A stretch of DNA of 64,000 nucleotides from Flavobacteriaceae bacterium (GTDB lineage: Bacteria > Bacteroidota > Bacteroidia > Flavobacteriales > Flavobacteriaceae). Location of the stretch: positions 186,001-250,000 of the forward strand of contig JAENXC010000001.1 in NCBI GenBank assembly GCA_016649715.1. Direction: 5' to 3'. This document shows, piece by piece, positions 51,245 to 60,766 of this stretch. The translations under genes and the position numbers were made by a program. Position 1 is the stretch's first letter; the number at the start of each line of letters is the position of its first letter. The notes below the pieces were generated by a model. The model did no database searches. It had not been told where the DNA came from and saw nothing but the letters and a program-made list of their open reading frames with translations.

Positions 51245-51859
51245 ATGAAACAAAAGATTATCCGAAAAGCGACAAATTTATTCCTAAAACTTGGTTTTAA
51301 GAGCGTTACCATGGACGATATTGCCAATGAGATGGCCATTTCAAAAAAAACCATTTATACGCATTTTAACAATAAAACAGCTTTAGTTAGGGAATGTACC
51401 TTTTCGGTTATGGACAGCATTACCAAAGGTATTGACGCTATTTGTGCGTTGGACCAAGACCCGATAGCAGAACTTTTCGAAATCAAGAATTTTATAATGA
51501 AAAAACTGGAGGACGAACAAACTTCGCCCCAATTCCAACTTCAAAAATATTATCCTGAAATAAGTAAAAAACTTCAACAAGGGCAATTTGAAAAGATGAT
51601 GGAGTGTACCCAACGAAATATTAACAAAGGCATTAAAAATGGTATCTACAGAAAAAATATAGATCCTGATTTTATTTCACGTCTCTATTTCATTGGTATT
51701 ATGGGTATAAAGGATCAAACCCTTTTCCCAATTGAAAAGTTTTCAATAAAACATATCACCGAGGAATACCTGGAATATCATTTACGTGGTATCGTAACAC
51801 CAGAAGGACTTTCCACACTAAACCAATTCATCAAAGAACATCAAACTAATGACCAATAA
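51245..51859 (+). CDS. TetR/AcrR-family transcriptional repressor
   Basis: A 204-residue regulator. ATG 51245 was chosen; a TTG upstream falls inside the -7 box. The N-terminal helix-turn-helix is ATNLFLKLGFKSVTMDDIAN followed by EMAISKKTIYTHFNNK. The C-terminal helical ligand-binding domain is diverse, as usual. It is the first gene of the efflux operon and overlaps the TolC gene by 11 bases. With the inverted repeat in its promoter, autoregulation of the whole operon is the natural reading. The ligand is unknown. Confidence 0.92.
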   Translation: MKQKIIRKATNLFLKLGFKSVTMDDIANEMAISKKTIYTHFNNKTALVRECTFSVMDSITKGIDAICALDQDPIAELFEIKNFIMKKLEDEQTSPQFQLQKYYPEISKKLQQGQFEKMMECTQRNINKGIKNGIYRKNIDPDFISRLYFIGIMGIKDQTLFPIEKFSIKHITEEYLEYHLRGIVTPEGLSTLNQFIKEHQTNDQ

Positions 51860-53228
51860 ACTTTTAATTTTCACATTTCTATTCCTTTCGGCGATGGGTT
51901 TTTCGCAGGAAAAGAAAATCTACAGTTTCAGTTTGGAAGAGGCCGTCACCTTTGCGCTGGACAGTAACTATACTTCTATTAACGCTAGGCGCGACATAGC
52001 CAAGGCCATCAAACAAAAGTGGGAAACCACAGCTCAAGGCCTTCCGCAGATAGATGGCAATATTAGCTATCAAAACAATTTGAAACAGCCCGTAACGCTT
52101 ATTCCGGCAGAATTTGGCGGAGGCGAGCCCGGGACTTTTGTCCCAATTTCCTTCGGCACAAAACAGAATGCAAATGCGGTGGCAACACTCAATCAATTGA
52201 TTTTCGATGGAAGTTATTTAGTGGGCCTAAAAGCAGCAAAAGCATTTTTGAGGTATTCTGAAAACTACAACGAAAAAGTCCGTTTGGAAGTGCGGAAAGG
52301 GGTAATCAACGCGTACGGCAGTGTTTTATTAGCACAGCAATTAGTAGATATTTTTGAAAAAAACAAAGCCAATCTTGGACAAAACCTATACGAAACCCGA
52401 AAAATATACGAAAACGGCCTTACCGAAGAAGAAAGCGTTGAGCAACTTGAAATCACACTTCTAGATATAGAAACACAACTCAACAACGCCCGCAGAAGCC
52501 AAGCCATTGCCAAGCAAATGTTCAATCTCGCACTCGGCATTGATGTGGAAGCGCCCATTACTTTAACTGACGATTTGGATAAATTGGCGGATGCAAACAT
52601 CAGCCTTTCACTTTTAGATTCTTCAATCAATATAGAAGAAAACGTGGATTATAAAATAGCCAACAACTTGGTTGAGCAACGCTATTTTGAAAACCGTCTT
52701 CAAAAGAGTAAGGCATTGCCGAGACTTTCAGCGTTTGTGAATTACGGAACTTCAGCCAATAGTGAAGATTTCAGCTTTTTCAACGGCGATCAAAAATGGT
52801 ATCAGTCTTCCGTTTTGGGGGTCAGTTTGAACGTCCCCATTTTTAGTAGCGGAATGCGGAGTGCAGCTTCACAAAGAACCCGCATTGCTTTGGACCAAGC
52901 CAAGACAGATTTGGAACAGGCCAAACAACAGATAAAACTCGGTTTGACAAAGGCACAAAGCAATTATCAATTCGCCATTGAAAATTATGAAAACTCAAAG
53001 AAGAACCTTGAGTTGGCAGGGCGTATAGAAAATAAAAACCAAATAAAATTTACTGAGGGACTTGCAACGAGTTTTGATTTGAGACTGGCACAAACGCAAT
53101 TATATACTGCACAGCAACAATATTTTCAATCTATGCTACAAGTAATTAATGAAAAGACAAATCTTGAAACAGTACTCAACATTCCGAAATTGCGAATAAA
53201 TTACGAAGAAATTAAAGGAAAATTTTAA
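51849..53228 (+). CDS. TolC-family outer-membrane efflux protein
   Basis: A 459-residue outer-membrane channel subunit. It has a signal peptide (LLIFTFLFLSAMGFSQ), then the repeated helical-hairpin pattern of the OEP family (YSFSLEEAVTFALDSNYTSI ... GVSLNVPIFSSGMRSA ... EGLATSFDLRLAQTQLYTAQ). It forms a trimeric duct that docks with the RND pump and adaptor encoded next. It overlaps the regulator gene. Confidence 0.94.
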   Translation: MTNKLLIFTFLFLSAMGFSQEKKIYSFSLEEAVTFALDSNYTSINARRDIAKAIKQKWETTAQGLPQIDGNISYQNNLKQPVTLIPAEFGGGEPGTFVPISFGTKQNANAVATLNQLIFDGSYLVGLKAAKAFLRYSENYNEKVRLEVRKGVINAYGSVLLAQQLVDIFEKNKANLGQNLYETRKIYENGLTEEESVEQLEITLLDIETQLNNARRSQAIAKQMFNLALGIDVEAPITLTDDLDKLADANISLSLLDSSINIEENVDYKIANNLVEQRYFENRLQKSKALPRLSAFVNYGTSANSEDFSFFNGDQKWYQSSVLGVSLNVPIFSSGMRSAASQRTRIALDQAKTDLEQAKQQIKLGLTKAQSNYQFAIENYENSKKNLELAGRIENKNQIKFTEGLATSFDLRLAQTQLYTAQQQYFQSMLQVINEKTNLETVLNIPKLRINYEEIKGKF

Positions 53229-53283
53229 ACCCACTTCCAAACTCATCGACTCTAAACTAATCGACTCAATAAAAAATCAACTA

Positions 53284-54444
53284 ATGAAAAAATCACTTTT
53301 CCTATTAATCCTACTTGCTACTTTGGTTTCCTGCGGCGGCGATAACAAATCCGTCGATGCCATTATCAGTTCCAACAACATGACCGCGGTAAAAGCCAAA
53401 CGCACCGAACTGAACAAACAGCAGCGCGAACTTAAGGCCGACATCGATAAGCTAAATGAATACATAGACGAGCACGAAAAAAAGGAACGCCCAGCGCTCA
53501 TTACCGCTGAAGTGATAAAGGACACCGTTTTCAAACATTACGTAGAAGTGCAGGGCAATGTGGAAACCGATCAAAACGTAGTACTAAACGCTGAATATTC
53601 GGGAGTATTGACCAATGTTTATGTAAAAGAAGGCCAGCGCGTTTCAAAAGGACAGCGACTTGCAAAAATAGACGATGGCGGAATGTCCAGCCAAGTAGCT
53701 CAACAGGAGGCTCAATTGGCATTGGCCAAAACCACGTTTGAGCGACAAGAAAAACTTTGGAACCAAAAAATAGGTTCTGAAATTCAATTTCTTCAGGCTA
53801 AAACCAATTACGAAGCAGCCAAAAATGCGACTCAGCAAATGCGCTCACAGCTTGCAAAAACTGTTATCACCGCTCCATTTAGCGGCGTGGTGGATGATAT
53901 TATTTCAGACCCTGGACAAGTTGTTATTCCCGGCCAAACGCCAATAATACGTTTAGTGAATTTGAGCGATATGTATGTGAAAGCTTCCATCCCCGAAACC
54001 TACCTTAGAAACATTAAAAAAGGAACGCAGGTAAAAGTAAAACTTGCTTCCATCAATGAGGAATTCACCGGAACAGTCCGCCAAGTGAGCAACTACATCA
54101 ATCCAAACAATAGAAGTTTTGATATTCAAGTTGAAATTCCAAACAAAGATGGTTTGGTAAAACCAAACCTTATCGCTACCGTAAAAGTGAACGATTACAG
54201 TGCAGAAAACGCCATCACCGTTCCCGAAAATATTTTGCAAGAAAATGCAGAGGGTGAAACAATTGCTTATTTGTATCAGCCAGTGAATGATTCCGTAGGC
54301 GTGGCAAAGCGTGTTATTATTGAAACCGGACTTTCGTACCAAAACCACACAGAAGTAAAATCGGGTCTCAAAAAAGGCGATACCATCATCAAGGAAGGTG
54401 CGAAAACCCTTCGCGACGGCCAGAAAGTAACCATCAAAAACTAA
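53284..54444 (+). CDS. RND efflux periplasmic adaptor subunit
   Basis: A 386-residue membrane fusion protein. The N-terminus LFLLILLATLVSCGGDNKS has a lipobox-like LVSC, so it is probably a lipoprotein. A coiled-coil and lipoyl-like hairpin follow (NAEYSGVLTNVYVKEGQRVS; QRLAKIDDGGMSSQVAQQEA), then TAPFSGVVDDIISDPGQVV and a beta-barrel part. An extra coiled coil before the first lipoyl half (residues 30-65) is seen. It links the TolC and RND proteins and is encoded between them. Confidence 0.94.
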   Translation: MKKSLFLLILLATLVSCGGDNKSVDAIISSNNMTAVKAKRTELNKQQRELKADIDKLNEYIDEHEKKERPALITAEVIKDTVFKHYVEVQGNVETDQNVVLNAEYSGVLTNVYVKEGQRVSKGQRLAKIDDGGMSSQVAQQEAQLALAKTTFERQEKLWNQKIGSEIQFLQAKTNYEAAKNATQQMRSQLAKTVITAPFSGVVDDIISDPGQVVIPGQTPIIRLVNLSDMYVKASIPETYLRNIKKGTQVKVKLASINEEFTGTVRQVSNYINPNNRSFDIQVEIPNKDGLVKPNLIATVKVNDYSAENAITVPENILQENAEGETIAYLYQPVNDSVGVAKRVIIETGLSYQNHTEVKSGLKKGDTIIKEGAKTLRDGQKVTIKN

Positions 54445-54459
54445 GAAACACTTTGCACC

Positions 54460-57400
54460 ATGAGCAAAAATCCGTATAAAGAATTTAGTATTTCGTCTTG
54501 GGCCATAGACAACAAAATGACGGTCTATGTAATTATGGCCATCATTCTGTTTCTGGGGGCTTTCGCCTATTACAGTATGCCGCGCGAAGCATTTCCAGAA
54601 ATCATTGAAACTAAAATCTATGTAAGCTCCGTAAATCCTGGAAACTCTGCTGAAGACGTTGAAAAATTTATCACTGAACCTTTGGAAGAGGAGTTTAAGA
54701 ACGTGGCGGGAGTAAAGGAAATTACCTCCACAACGCTTCAGGATTACTCCATTATTATTGTTGAATTTGAAGAAAACGTTGAAATACCGGTTGCGAAACA
54801 ATTGGTTAAAGACAAAGTAGATCAAGTAAAAGCTGAAACCACCTGGCCCACGCTGACCAATGGCGGAAAAGTAGAGCCAAACGTTTTTGACCTTAATTTT
54901 TCGGAGGAATTTCCCATCCTCAACATAAACCTCACGGGCGATTATCCCGTACAACAATTGAAGGATTACGCCAAATATCTTCAGGATAAAATAGAACTCC
55001 TTCCACAGATAAAAGAAGCCACTATCCGCGGCGCCGAAGACAAGGAAGTGGAAATTGCGGTGGATATTTATAAAATGACCGCTTCGCAGGTGAGTTTTGA
55101 CAATATTATCAATGCAGTAAAAGGGGAAAACAACACCATTTCAGGTGGAAATATCATTACAAACGGCGTTCAAAAAAACATCAGAATTACCGGTGAATTT
55201 AAAGACCCAAAAGAACTGGAAAACGTTGTTGTAAAAAAAGACGACGGTATTATTTTCCTTAAAGACATTGCCGAAGTAAAATTTAAGGAAAAAGATGCCA
55301 CAACTTATGCTCGTGAATACGGCAAGCCAGTGGTAATGCTCGATATAAAAAAACGCGCCGGAAAAAACATGATCGAGGCCGTGGAACAGATCAAAAAAAT
55401 AATCACTGAAGAACAGGAAAGCTACCTTCCTAAAAGTTTACACATTAGTTTAACAAACGACCAGTCCATAAAAACCGAAAACCAAGTAAACGATTTGGTG
55501 AATAACATCATCTTCGGGGTTATTTTGGTAGTACTCGTTTTGATGTTTTTCTTAGGATTTAGAAATGCCTTATTTGTAGGTTTTGCCATTCCACTTTCTA
55601 TGTTGATGTCGCTCTTTATCCTGTCGTCAATGGGCTTTACGCTAAACACCATGGTGCTCTTTGGACTCGTTATGGGCCTTGGAATGTTGGTGGACAACGG
55701 AATTGTGGTGGTAGAGAACGTGTATAGTTTGATGAGCGAAGGCATGCCCCCACGAAAAGCCGCAAAACAAGGGATGGGCGAGATTGCTTGGCCCATCATT
55801 GCTTCAACAGCAACCACGTTAGCGGCGTTTTTCCCGCTGGGGCTGTGGCCCGGAACCATTGGTAAGTTTATGATTTATTTCCCAATTACACTTTCGGTGG
55901 TGCTTTCGTCATCGCTCTTTGTGGCACTGATTATCAACGCCATGCTTACTTCAGAATTTATGAAAACCGAAGAGGAACCGATGACGAAAAAGAAACTCAT
56001 CCGCTGGAGTATGATTCTGCTGGGCGTAGGTATTCTGCTTCTAATTGCAGGTTTCGCGATGGATGTGGCTGCTTTCCGTGGTTTTGGAAACTTGGCCATT
56101 CTTACCGCAATTATGCTGTGGGTTTACAAATATTTCTTGGCTGGTGCTGTGGATTATTTTCAATACAAATCGCTTAAAAAACTGGAGAATTTCTACGAAA
56201 AGGTTTTAAAATACGCTTTGCGCGGAAGAAAGGCTTATGTGTTTTTCTTCGGAACGATTCTGCTTTTGATTATGTCTTTTGTTTTGGTAGGAATTGTACA
56301 GCCAAAAGTGCTCTTCTTCCCCGAAAATGAGCCCAACCAGATTATCACTTACATAGAATATCCACAGGGAACCGACATTGAAAAGACCAACGAACTTACC
56401 GAAAAGGTGGAAAAACGCGTTTTTGGTGCCATTGAAAAATACAACGACAATGGCTACAATTATATGGTGGAGTCTGCCATTTCACAAGTGGGCCAAGGTG
56501 CCGGAAACCCGCAGACCGATGGTGGTCAGAGCAATGAAATGCCGCAAAAAGGGAAGATAACCCTGTCCATGCGCGATTTCCAATTGCGCCGCGGGGTGAA
56601 AAGCAGTACCGTGCTGGAAGAAGTACGCGATGCAGTAAAAGGTTTCCCCGGCGCTTCCATTATTGTTGAAAAAGATGCTGCCGGTCCGCCGGTGGGTTAC
56701 CCTATCAACATAGAACTTATTGGTGAAAATTATGAAGAAATGCTTCGCCAAGCCGAAAACCTACGCTCCTATATTGAAGGACTGGGCATCAGCGGTATCG
56801 AAGAATTGAAGATAGACGTTAACAAAAGCAAACCTGAAATGGACGTGACCGTGGACCGTGAAAAAGCCGGGCAGCTGGGTATTTCCACAGGGCAGATTGG
56901 ACAAACCTTGCGCCGTGCTATTTTTGGGGAAGAAGCTTCCACCTATAAAGAAGGCGATGATGATTACCAAATAAACGTTCGCCTTGCAGAAAAATACCGC
57001 TATGATGAAAGCGCGCTCTTCAACCAGCCCATAACTTTTAGGAACAATGAGGGGAAAATAGTGCAAGTGCCCATTTCCGCAATGGTTACGAAGAAGAACA
57101 CGGCTTCCTTCAGTTCCATTAAAAGGAAAGATTTAAAGCGGACCATCACCGTTTACTCAAACGTGATTGGCGGCTACAACCCTACCGAAATTGTAAACGA
57201 CCTAAAAACCGAACTTCAGAATTACGAACTGCCAAAGGATATAAATCTTGCATTTACGGGCGAACAGGAAGAACAGGCAGATAATATGGGCTTCCTTTTG
57301 TTGGCACTGTTTTATGCCCTGGGCGGTATTTTGCTAATTTTGGTGGCGCAGTTCAACTCGCTTTCAAAACCTATGATTATTTTAACTTCGGTGGTGCTCA

Positions 57401-57957
57401 GTTTGGCGGGTGTGTTCCTCGGACTGGTAATTTTCCACATGGATTTCGTTATCATTATGACGATGATGGGGATCATTTCCCTTGCCGGAATTGTGGTGAA
57501 CAACGCTATTGTTCTGATAGATTACACCCAGATTCTGATAGATAGAAAAATGCAGGAACTGGAAATGGACGATGACGATTTGCTCACCAAACGCCAGTAT
57601 TTCGATTTGATAGTTGCTGGCGGAAAGTCGCGTTTGCGTCCTGTTTTGTTAACTGCTATCACAACTGTTTTAGGCCTTATCCCGCTGGCGATTGGTTTCA
57701 ACATAGATTTCTTTGGGCTGTTTACAGATTACGACCCACACATATACATTGGCGGCGACAACGTGATTTTCTGGGGACCGCTGGCATGGACCGTAATTTT
57801 CGGCTTGACCTTTGCCACTTTCCTAACTTTGATTGTGGTTCCTGTGATGTTCTATTTGGTGAACCGCGCTAAAATTAAATTCAGAAAAAAACGCAGGATG
57901 AAAGAGATTAAAAAGTTGAAGGCGAAGGAGGCAATGAAGAATGGGCGTATTGCTTAA
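54460..57957 (+). CDS. RND-family multidrug/solute efflux permease
   Basis: A 1165-residue inner-membrane proton antiporter with two repeats of six helices and two large periplasmic loops. MPREAFPEIIETKIYVSSVN, LGMLVDNGIVVVENVYSLMS (acidic proton-relay region), and in the second half MGIISLAGIVVNNAIVLIDY are family motifs. It is about 100 residues longer than AcrB. One extra stretch with two helices lies between the halves (about 510-580), and the loop near 1085-1105 is also enlarged. It works with the adaptor and TolC protein of the same operon. Substrate unknown. Confidence 0.95.
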   Translation: MSKNPYKEFSISSWAIDNKMTVYVIMAIILFLGAFAYYSMPREAFPEIIETKIYVSSVNPGNSAEDVEKFITEPLEEEFKNVAGVKEITSTTLQDYSIIIVEFEENVEIPVAKQLVKDKVDQVKAETTWPTLTNGGKVEPNVFDLNFSEEFPILNINLTGDYPVQQLKDYAKYLQDKIELLPQIKEATIRGAEDKEVEIAVDIYKMTASQVSFDNIINAVKGENNTISGGNIITNGVQKNIRITGEFKDPKELENVVVKKDDGIIFLKDIAEVKFKEKDATTYAREYGKPVVMLDIKKRAGKNMIEAVEQIKKIITEEQESYLPKSLHISLTNDQSIKTENQVNDLVNNIIFGVILVVLVLMFFLGFRNALFVGFAIPLSMLMSLFILSSMGFTLNTMVLFGLVMGLGMLVDNGIVVVENVYSLMSEGMPPRKAAKQGMGEIAWPIIASTATTLAAFFPLGLWPGTIGKFMIYFPITLSVVLSSSLFVALIINAMLTSEFMKTEEEPMTKKKLIRWSMILLGVGILLLIAGFAMDVAAFRGFGNLAILTAIMLWVYKYFLAGAVDYFQYKSLKKLENFYEKVLKYALRGRKAYVFFFGTILLLIMSFVLVGIVQPKVLFFPENEPNQIITYIEYPQGTDIEKTNELTEKVEKRVFGAIEKYNDNGYNYMVESAISQVGQGAGNPQTDGGQSNEMPQKGKITLSMRDFQLRRGVKSSTVLEEVRDAVKGFPGASIIVEKDAAGPPVGYPINIELIGENYEEMLRQAENLRSYIEGLGISGIEELKIDVNKSKPEMDVTVDREKAGQLGISTGQIGQTLRRAIFGEEASTYKEGDDDYQINVRLAEKYRYDESALFNQPITFRNNEGKIVQVPISAMVTKKNTASFSSIKRKDLKRTITVYSNVIGGYNPTEIVNDLKTELQNYELPKDINLAFTGEQEEQADNMGFLLLALFYALGGILLILVAQFNSLSKPMIILTSVVLSLAGVFLGLVIFHMDFVIIMTMMGIISLAGIVVNNAIVLIDYTQILIDRKMQELEMDDDDLLTKRQYFDLIVAGGKSRLRPVLLTAITTVLGLIPLAIGFNIDFFGLFTDYDPHIYIGGDNVIFWGPLAWTVIFGLTFATFLTLIVVPVMFYLVNRAKIKFRKKRRMKEIKKLKAKEAMKNGRIA

Positions 57958-57976
57958 GTAAAAAATAAGTTCTCTT

Positions 57977-58018
57977 AAAAAATCCCTTTGAAGCAAAACT
58001 GCACAAAGGGATTTTTTT
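57977..58018 (+). terminator. Terminator of the efflux operon
   Basis: AAAAAATCCCTTTG at 57977-57990 pairs with CAAAGGGATTTTTT at 58004-58017, followed by Ts. Confidence 0.85.
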
Positions 58019-58043
58019 TGTACTTTGTAGTAAAGTTTTAAAA

Positions 58044-58763
58044 ATGAAACTACTATACCTCTTACTCGCCATCCTCACTTTTCAAACTGGTTTTGCCCAA
58101 GACCCACAGCTTTTTGAGAATACTTGGTACTTGCATAATTTAGTTATTAGTGGGCAAAACCATATTCCACCAAACAATTCAGAGGTGCCATTTGTACCCT
58201 TATATTTTTTCGAAAATGCTAATGACGATTTTTTGACATACGTCTGTAATAATTTTGCCGGAAAACTTGCTTATCAAAGCAATGAAAGTTTTACGATTCA
58301 AGAATACTCGTTAATGTTACTTTTTTACAATCTCGAAGAGAATACAACATTTGAAGGTAAATATTTAAGTTTTTTTTTCGATGCTACAACACAAGAAACT
58401 TATACAGAGCCTTTTCAGTACAATATAATTGTTAATGGTAGTGAAAAGACATTAACAATAGAAAATGTCAATGGCGACCAAGCAATCTATGGTAATCAAA
58501 TACTTTCTAACGAGAATGTGGAAACTTCACATTTTTTTATCCATCCTAATCCAGTAAAGGATAAATTGGTTTTGTCCTCAAACGAAACAAACAGTTTAAA
58601 ACTTAAAATCTTCAACATAACAGGCAAACTTTTAAGCACCCAAACTGTGGAGCCTGAAAAACAAACTTCAATAGATGTTTCAAATTTCACAAACGGTATT
58701 TATTTTCTAAATATTGAAAATGAAAACGGTAAGGCAGAAGTGAAAAAATTCATAAAAGAATAG
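58044..58763 (+). CDS. T9SS-sorted secreted protein, third paralog
   Basis: A 239-residue exported protein, homologous to the tandem pair at 23978-25405 but 33 kb away and on the other strand. The signal peptide differs (MKLLYLLLAILTFQTGFAQ), but the mature start DPQLFENTWYLHNLVISGQN, the body motif GDQAIYGNQILS and the sorting domain (HPNPVKDKLVLSS; NGIYFLNI; VKKFIKE) are clearly shared. It has its own terminators on both sides, so is probably monocistronic. Function of the body is unknown. Confidence 0.88.
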   Translation: MKLLYLLLAILTFQTGFAQDPQLFENTWYLHNLVISGQNHIPPNNSEVPFVPLYFFENANDDFLTYVCNNFAGKLAYQSNESFTIQEYSLMLLFYNLEENTTFEGKYLSFFFDATTQETYTEPFQYNIIVNGSEKTLTIENVNGDQAIYGNQILSNENVETSHFFIHPNPVKDKLVLSSNETNSLKLKIFNITGKLLSTQTVEPEKQTSIDVSNFTNGIYFLNIENENGKAEVKKFIKE

Positions 58764-58793
58764 TGCTATCAAAGTGATGTGCAAAGTTTATTG

Positions 58794-58830
58794 ACCTGCA
58801 AAATTTCGGAAATCTTGCAGGTTCTTCTTT
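58794..58830 (+). terminator. Terminator of the third T9SS paralog
   Basis: ACCTGCAA at 58794-58801 pairs with TTGCAGGT at 58815-58822, followed by a T-rich stretch. Confidence 0.7.
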
Positions 58831-58837
58831 TTAATAC

Positions 58838-58855
58838 ATTCATGAATTCGTGGCA
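58838..58855. repeat. Dispersed repeat GCCACGAAT family, copy 3 (inverted)
   Basis: ATTCATGAATTCGTGGCA is the inverted form of the arm at 28067-28083. Confidence 0.6.
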
Positions 58856-58911
58856 GCTCTTCCTCCAAATAATAATTCCTTCAAAACCACAACAATTCAT
58901 TTAATACTTGT

Positions 58912-58919
58912 TAAATTTG
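58912..58919 (+). promoter_or_regulatory. Candidate -7 element for aspS
   Basis: TAAATTTG matches TAnnTTTG, 26 bp before the ATG. No clear -33 box. Confidence 0.45.
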
Positions 58920-58944
58920 CTCCCTCAATTTTTTTCAGAATAAA

Positions 58945-60711
58945 ATGTACAGAACGCACAACAACGGCCAACTTCGCGCCGTAGATATCAATAAAGAAGT
59001 AACCCTTGCAGGCTGGGTACAGAAAACCCGCGACAAAGGTTTTATGGTCTGGGTGGACCTTCGCGACCGCTACGGCATCACCCAACTTATTTTTGACGAA
59101 GAGAGAACTTCCAAGGAAGTAATTGAAAAAGCCACCAAACTTGGTCGTGAGTTCGTAATCCAAGTAAAAGGAACCGTAATTGAGCGCGTATCCAAAAATC
59201 CAAACATGCCAACAGGCGATATTGAGATTTTGGTTTCTGAACTGAACATTCTCAACGAATCCCTAACCCCACCCTTCACCATAGAAGACGAAACTGACGG
59301 TGGCGAGGATTTGCGAATGAAATACCGTTATTTAGATATCCGCAGAAAACCCGTTCGTGAAAATCTTATTTTTCGCTCAAAGGTTGCAATGGCGGTTCGC
59401 AATTATCTTTCAAAAGAAGGATTTATTGAAGTAGAAACTCCTTATTTAATAAAATCTACTCCCGAAGGCGCGCGCGATTTCGTGGTTCCTTCCCGAATGA
59501 ACGCCGGCCAGTTTTACGCCCTTCCCCAGAGTCCGCAAACCTTTAAGCAATTGCTGATGGTTGGCGGATTGGACAAATATTTTCAAATAGTAAAATGCTT
59601 CCGCGATGAAGATTTGCGGGCAGACCGCCAGCCGGAATTCACACAAATAGACTGCGAAATGGCTTTTGTGGAACAGGAAGATATTCTGAATGCTTTTGAA
59701 GGTTTGACAAAACATTTGCTGAAAGAAATAAACGGCATTGTCCCGAGTAATTCGGGATCCAAATTTCCAAGAATGACTTACGATGAAGCCATGGAAAAAT
59801 ACGGAAACGACAAACCAGATATTCGCTTCGGAATGGAGTTTGGCGAGTTAAATGCTGTTGCACAAAACAAAGACTTCGGCATTTTTAATCAAGCAGAATT
59901 AGTGGTCGGAATAGCAGTTCCCGGCGGAAATGCTTTCACAAGAAAAGAAATTGACAATCTAATAGATTGGTTAAAACGACCACAAATAGACGCTTTAGGA
60001 ATGGTTTACGTTCGTTGTAACGAGGATGGAACCTATAAATCTTCCGTAGATAAATTTTACGATCAAGAAGATTTTGCAAAATGGGCGGAAATTACTGGCG
60101 CAAAAACCGGTGATTTAATCTGCGTACTTTCCGGAGCAAAAAACAAAGCGAGAACACAGTTGAGCGCTTTGCGAATGCATTTGGCAGAACAACTCGGTTT
60201 AAGAAAAAATGACGAATTCGCTCCACTTTGGGTTATAGATTTCCCGCTTTTGGAATGGGACGAGGAAACAAACCGCTACCACGCCATGCACCACCCTTTC
60301 ACTTCTCCAAAACCTGGACAGCTTGAACTTTTGGCCACCAATCCAGGCGAAGTAAAAGCCAACGCTTACGATTTGGTCTTAAACGGAAACGAAATAGGCG
60401 GTGGTTCCATAAGAATTCACGATAAAAAAACACAGGCGTTGATGTTTGACTATTTAGGCTTCACGCCCGAAGAAGCAAAAGCGCAGTTCGGCTTTTTGAT
60501 GGACGCCTTTCAATACGGCGCGCCACCACACGGCGGCATCGCTTTTGGTTTGGATAGATTGGTTGCCATTCTTGGCGGTCAGGAAACCATCCGCGATTTT
60601 ATAGCGTTCCCAAAAAACAATTCGGGCCGCGATGTGATGATAGATGCCCCTGCACCAATTGATATGAAGCAATTGGATGAACTTCATTTAAAGGTTGAAA
60701 TAAAAAAATAG
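58945..60711 (+). CDS. aspS: Aspartyl-tRNA synthetase
   Basis: A 588-residue class II synthetase of the bacterial type. The OB-fold anticodon domain ([20 protein letters not shown]), motif 2 ([20 protein letters not shown]), the GAD insertion domain (about 290-410) and motif 3 ([19 protein letters not shown]) are present. Near residues 264-272 the sequence [13 protein letters not shown] seems to carry a few extra residues before the conserved [11 protein letters not shown]. The DNA there is a palindrome. With AsnRS also encoded, this enzyme may be discriminating. Confidence 0.96.
   Translation: MYRTHNNGQLRAVDINKEVTLAGWVQKTRDKGFMVWVDLRDRYGITQLIFDEERTSKEVIEKATKLGREFVIQVKGTVIERVSKNPNMPTGDIEILVSELNILNESLTPPFTIEDETDGGEDLRMKYRYLDIRRKPVRENLIFRSKVAMAVRNYLSKEGFIEVETPYLIKSTPEGARDFVVPSRMNAGQFYALPQSPQTFKQLLMVGGLDKYFQIVKCFRDEDLRADRQPEFTQIDCEMAFVEQEDILNAFEGLTKHLLKEINGIVPSNSGSKFPRMTYDEAMEKYGNDKPDIRFGMEFGELNAVAQNKDFGIFNQAELVVGIAVPGGNAFTRKEIDNLIDWLKRPQIDALGMVYVRCNEDGTYKSSVDKFYDQEDFAKWAEITGAKTGDLICVLSGAKNKARTQLSALRMHLAEQLGLRKNDEFAPLWVIDFPLLEWDEETNRYHAMHHPFTSPKPGQLELLATNPGEVKANAYDLVLNGNEIGGGSIRIHDKKTQALMFDYLGFTPEEAKAQFGFLMDAFQYGAPPHGGIAFGLDRLVAILGGQETIRDFIAFPKNNSGRDVMIDAPAPIDMKQLDELHLKVEIKK
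59741..59757. repeat. Short palindrome inside aspS
   Basis: TCCCGA at 59741-59746 pairs with TCGGGA at 59752-59757 across GTAAT, inside the coding region at a loop. The TTCGGG core is shared with the hairpin at 20688-20704. Confidence 0.5.
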
Positions 60712-60720
60712 ACTCCACCC

Positions 60721-60755
60721 AGACCCCAAAGGTTTTCAAAACCTTTGGGGTCTTT
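60721..60755 (+). terminator. Perfect 16-bp palindrome / terminator after aspS
   Basis: AGACCCCAAAGGTTTT (60721-60736) and AAAACCTTTGGGGTCT (60738-60753) are perfect inverses around a single C, with Ts after. It belongs to the same repeat family as 10642-10676 and doubles as a terminator. Confidence 0.8.
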
Positions 60756-60766
60756 ATTTAAGGTTA

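Noticed and set aside
53953-54957. Long minus-strand open frame (334 codons) opposite the adaptor and RND genes
   Set aside because: It covers the coding strands of two clearly recognised efflux genes, is rich in Phe, Asn and Cys, and has no family motif; it arises from codon usage on the plus strand.
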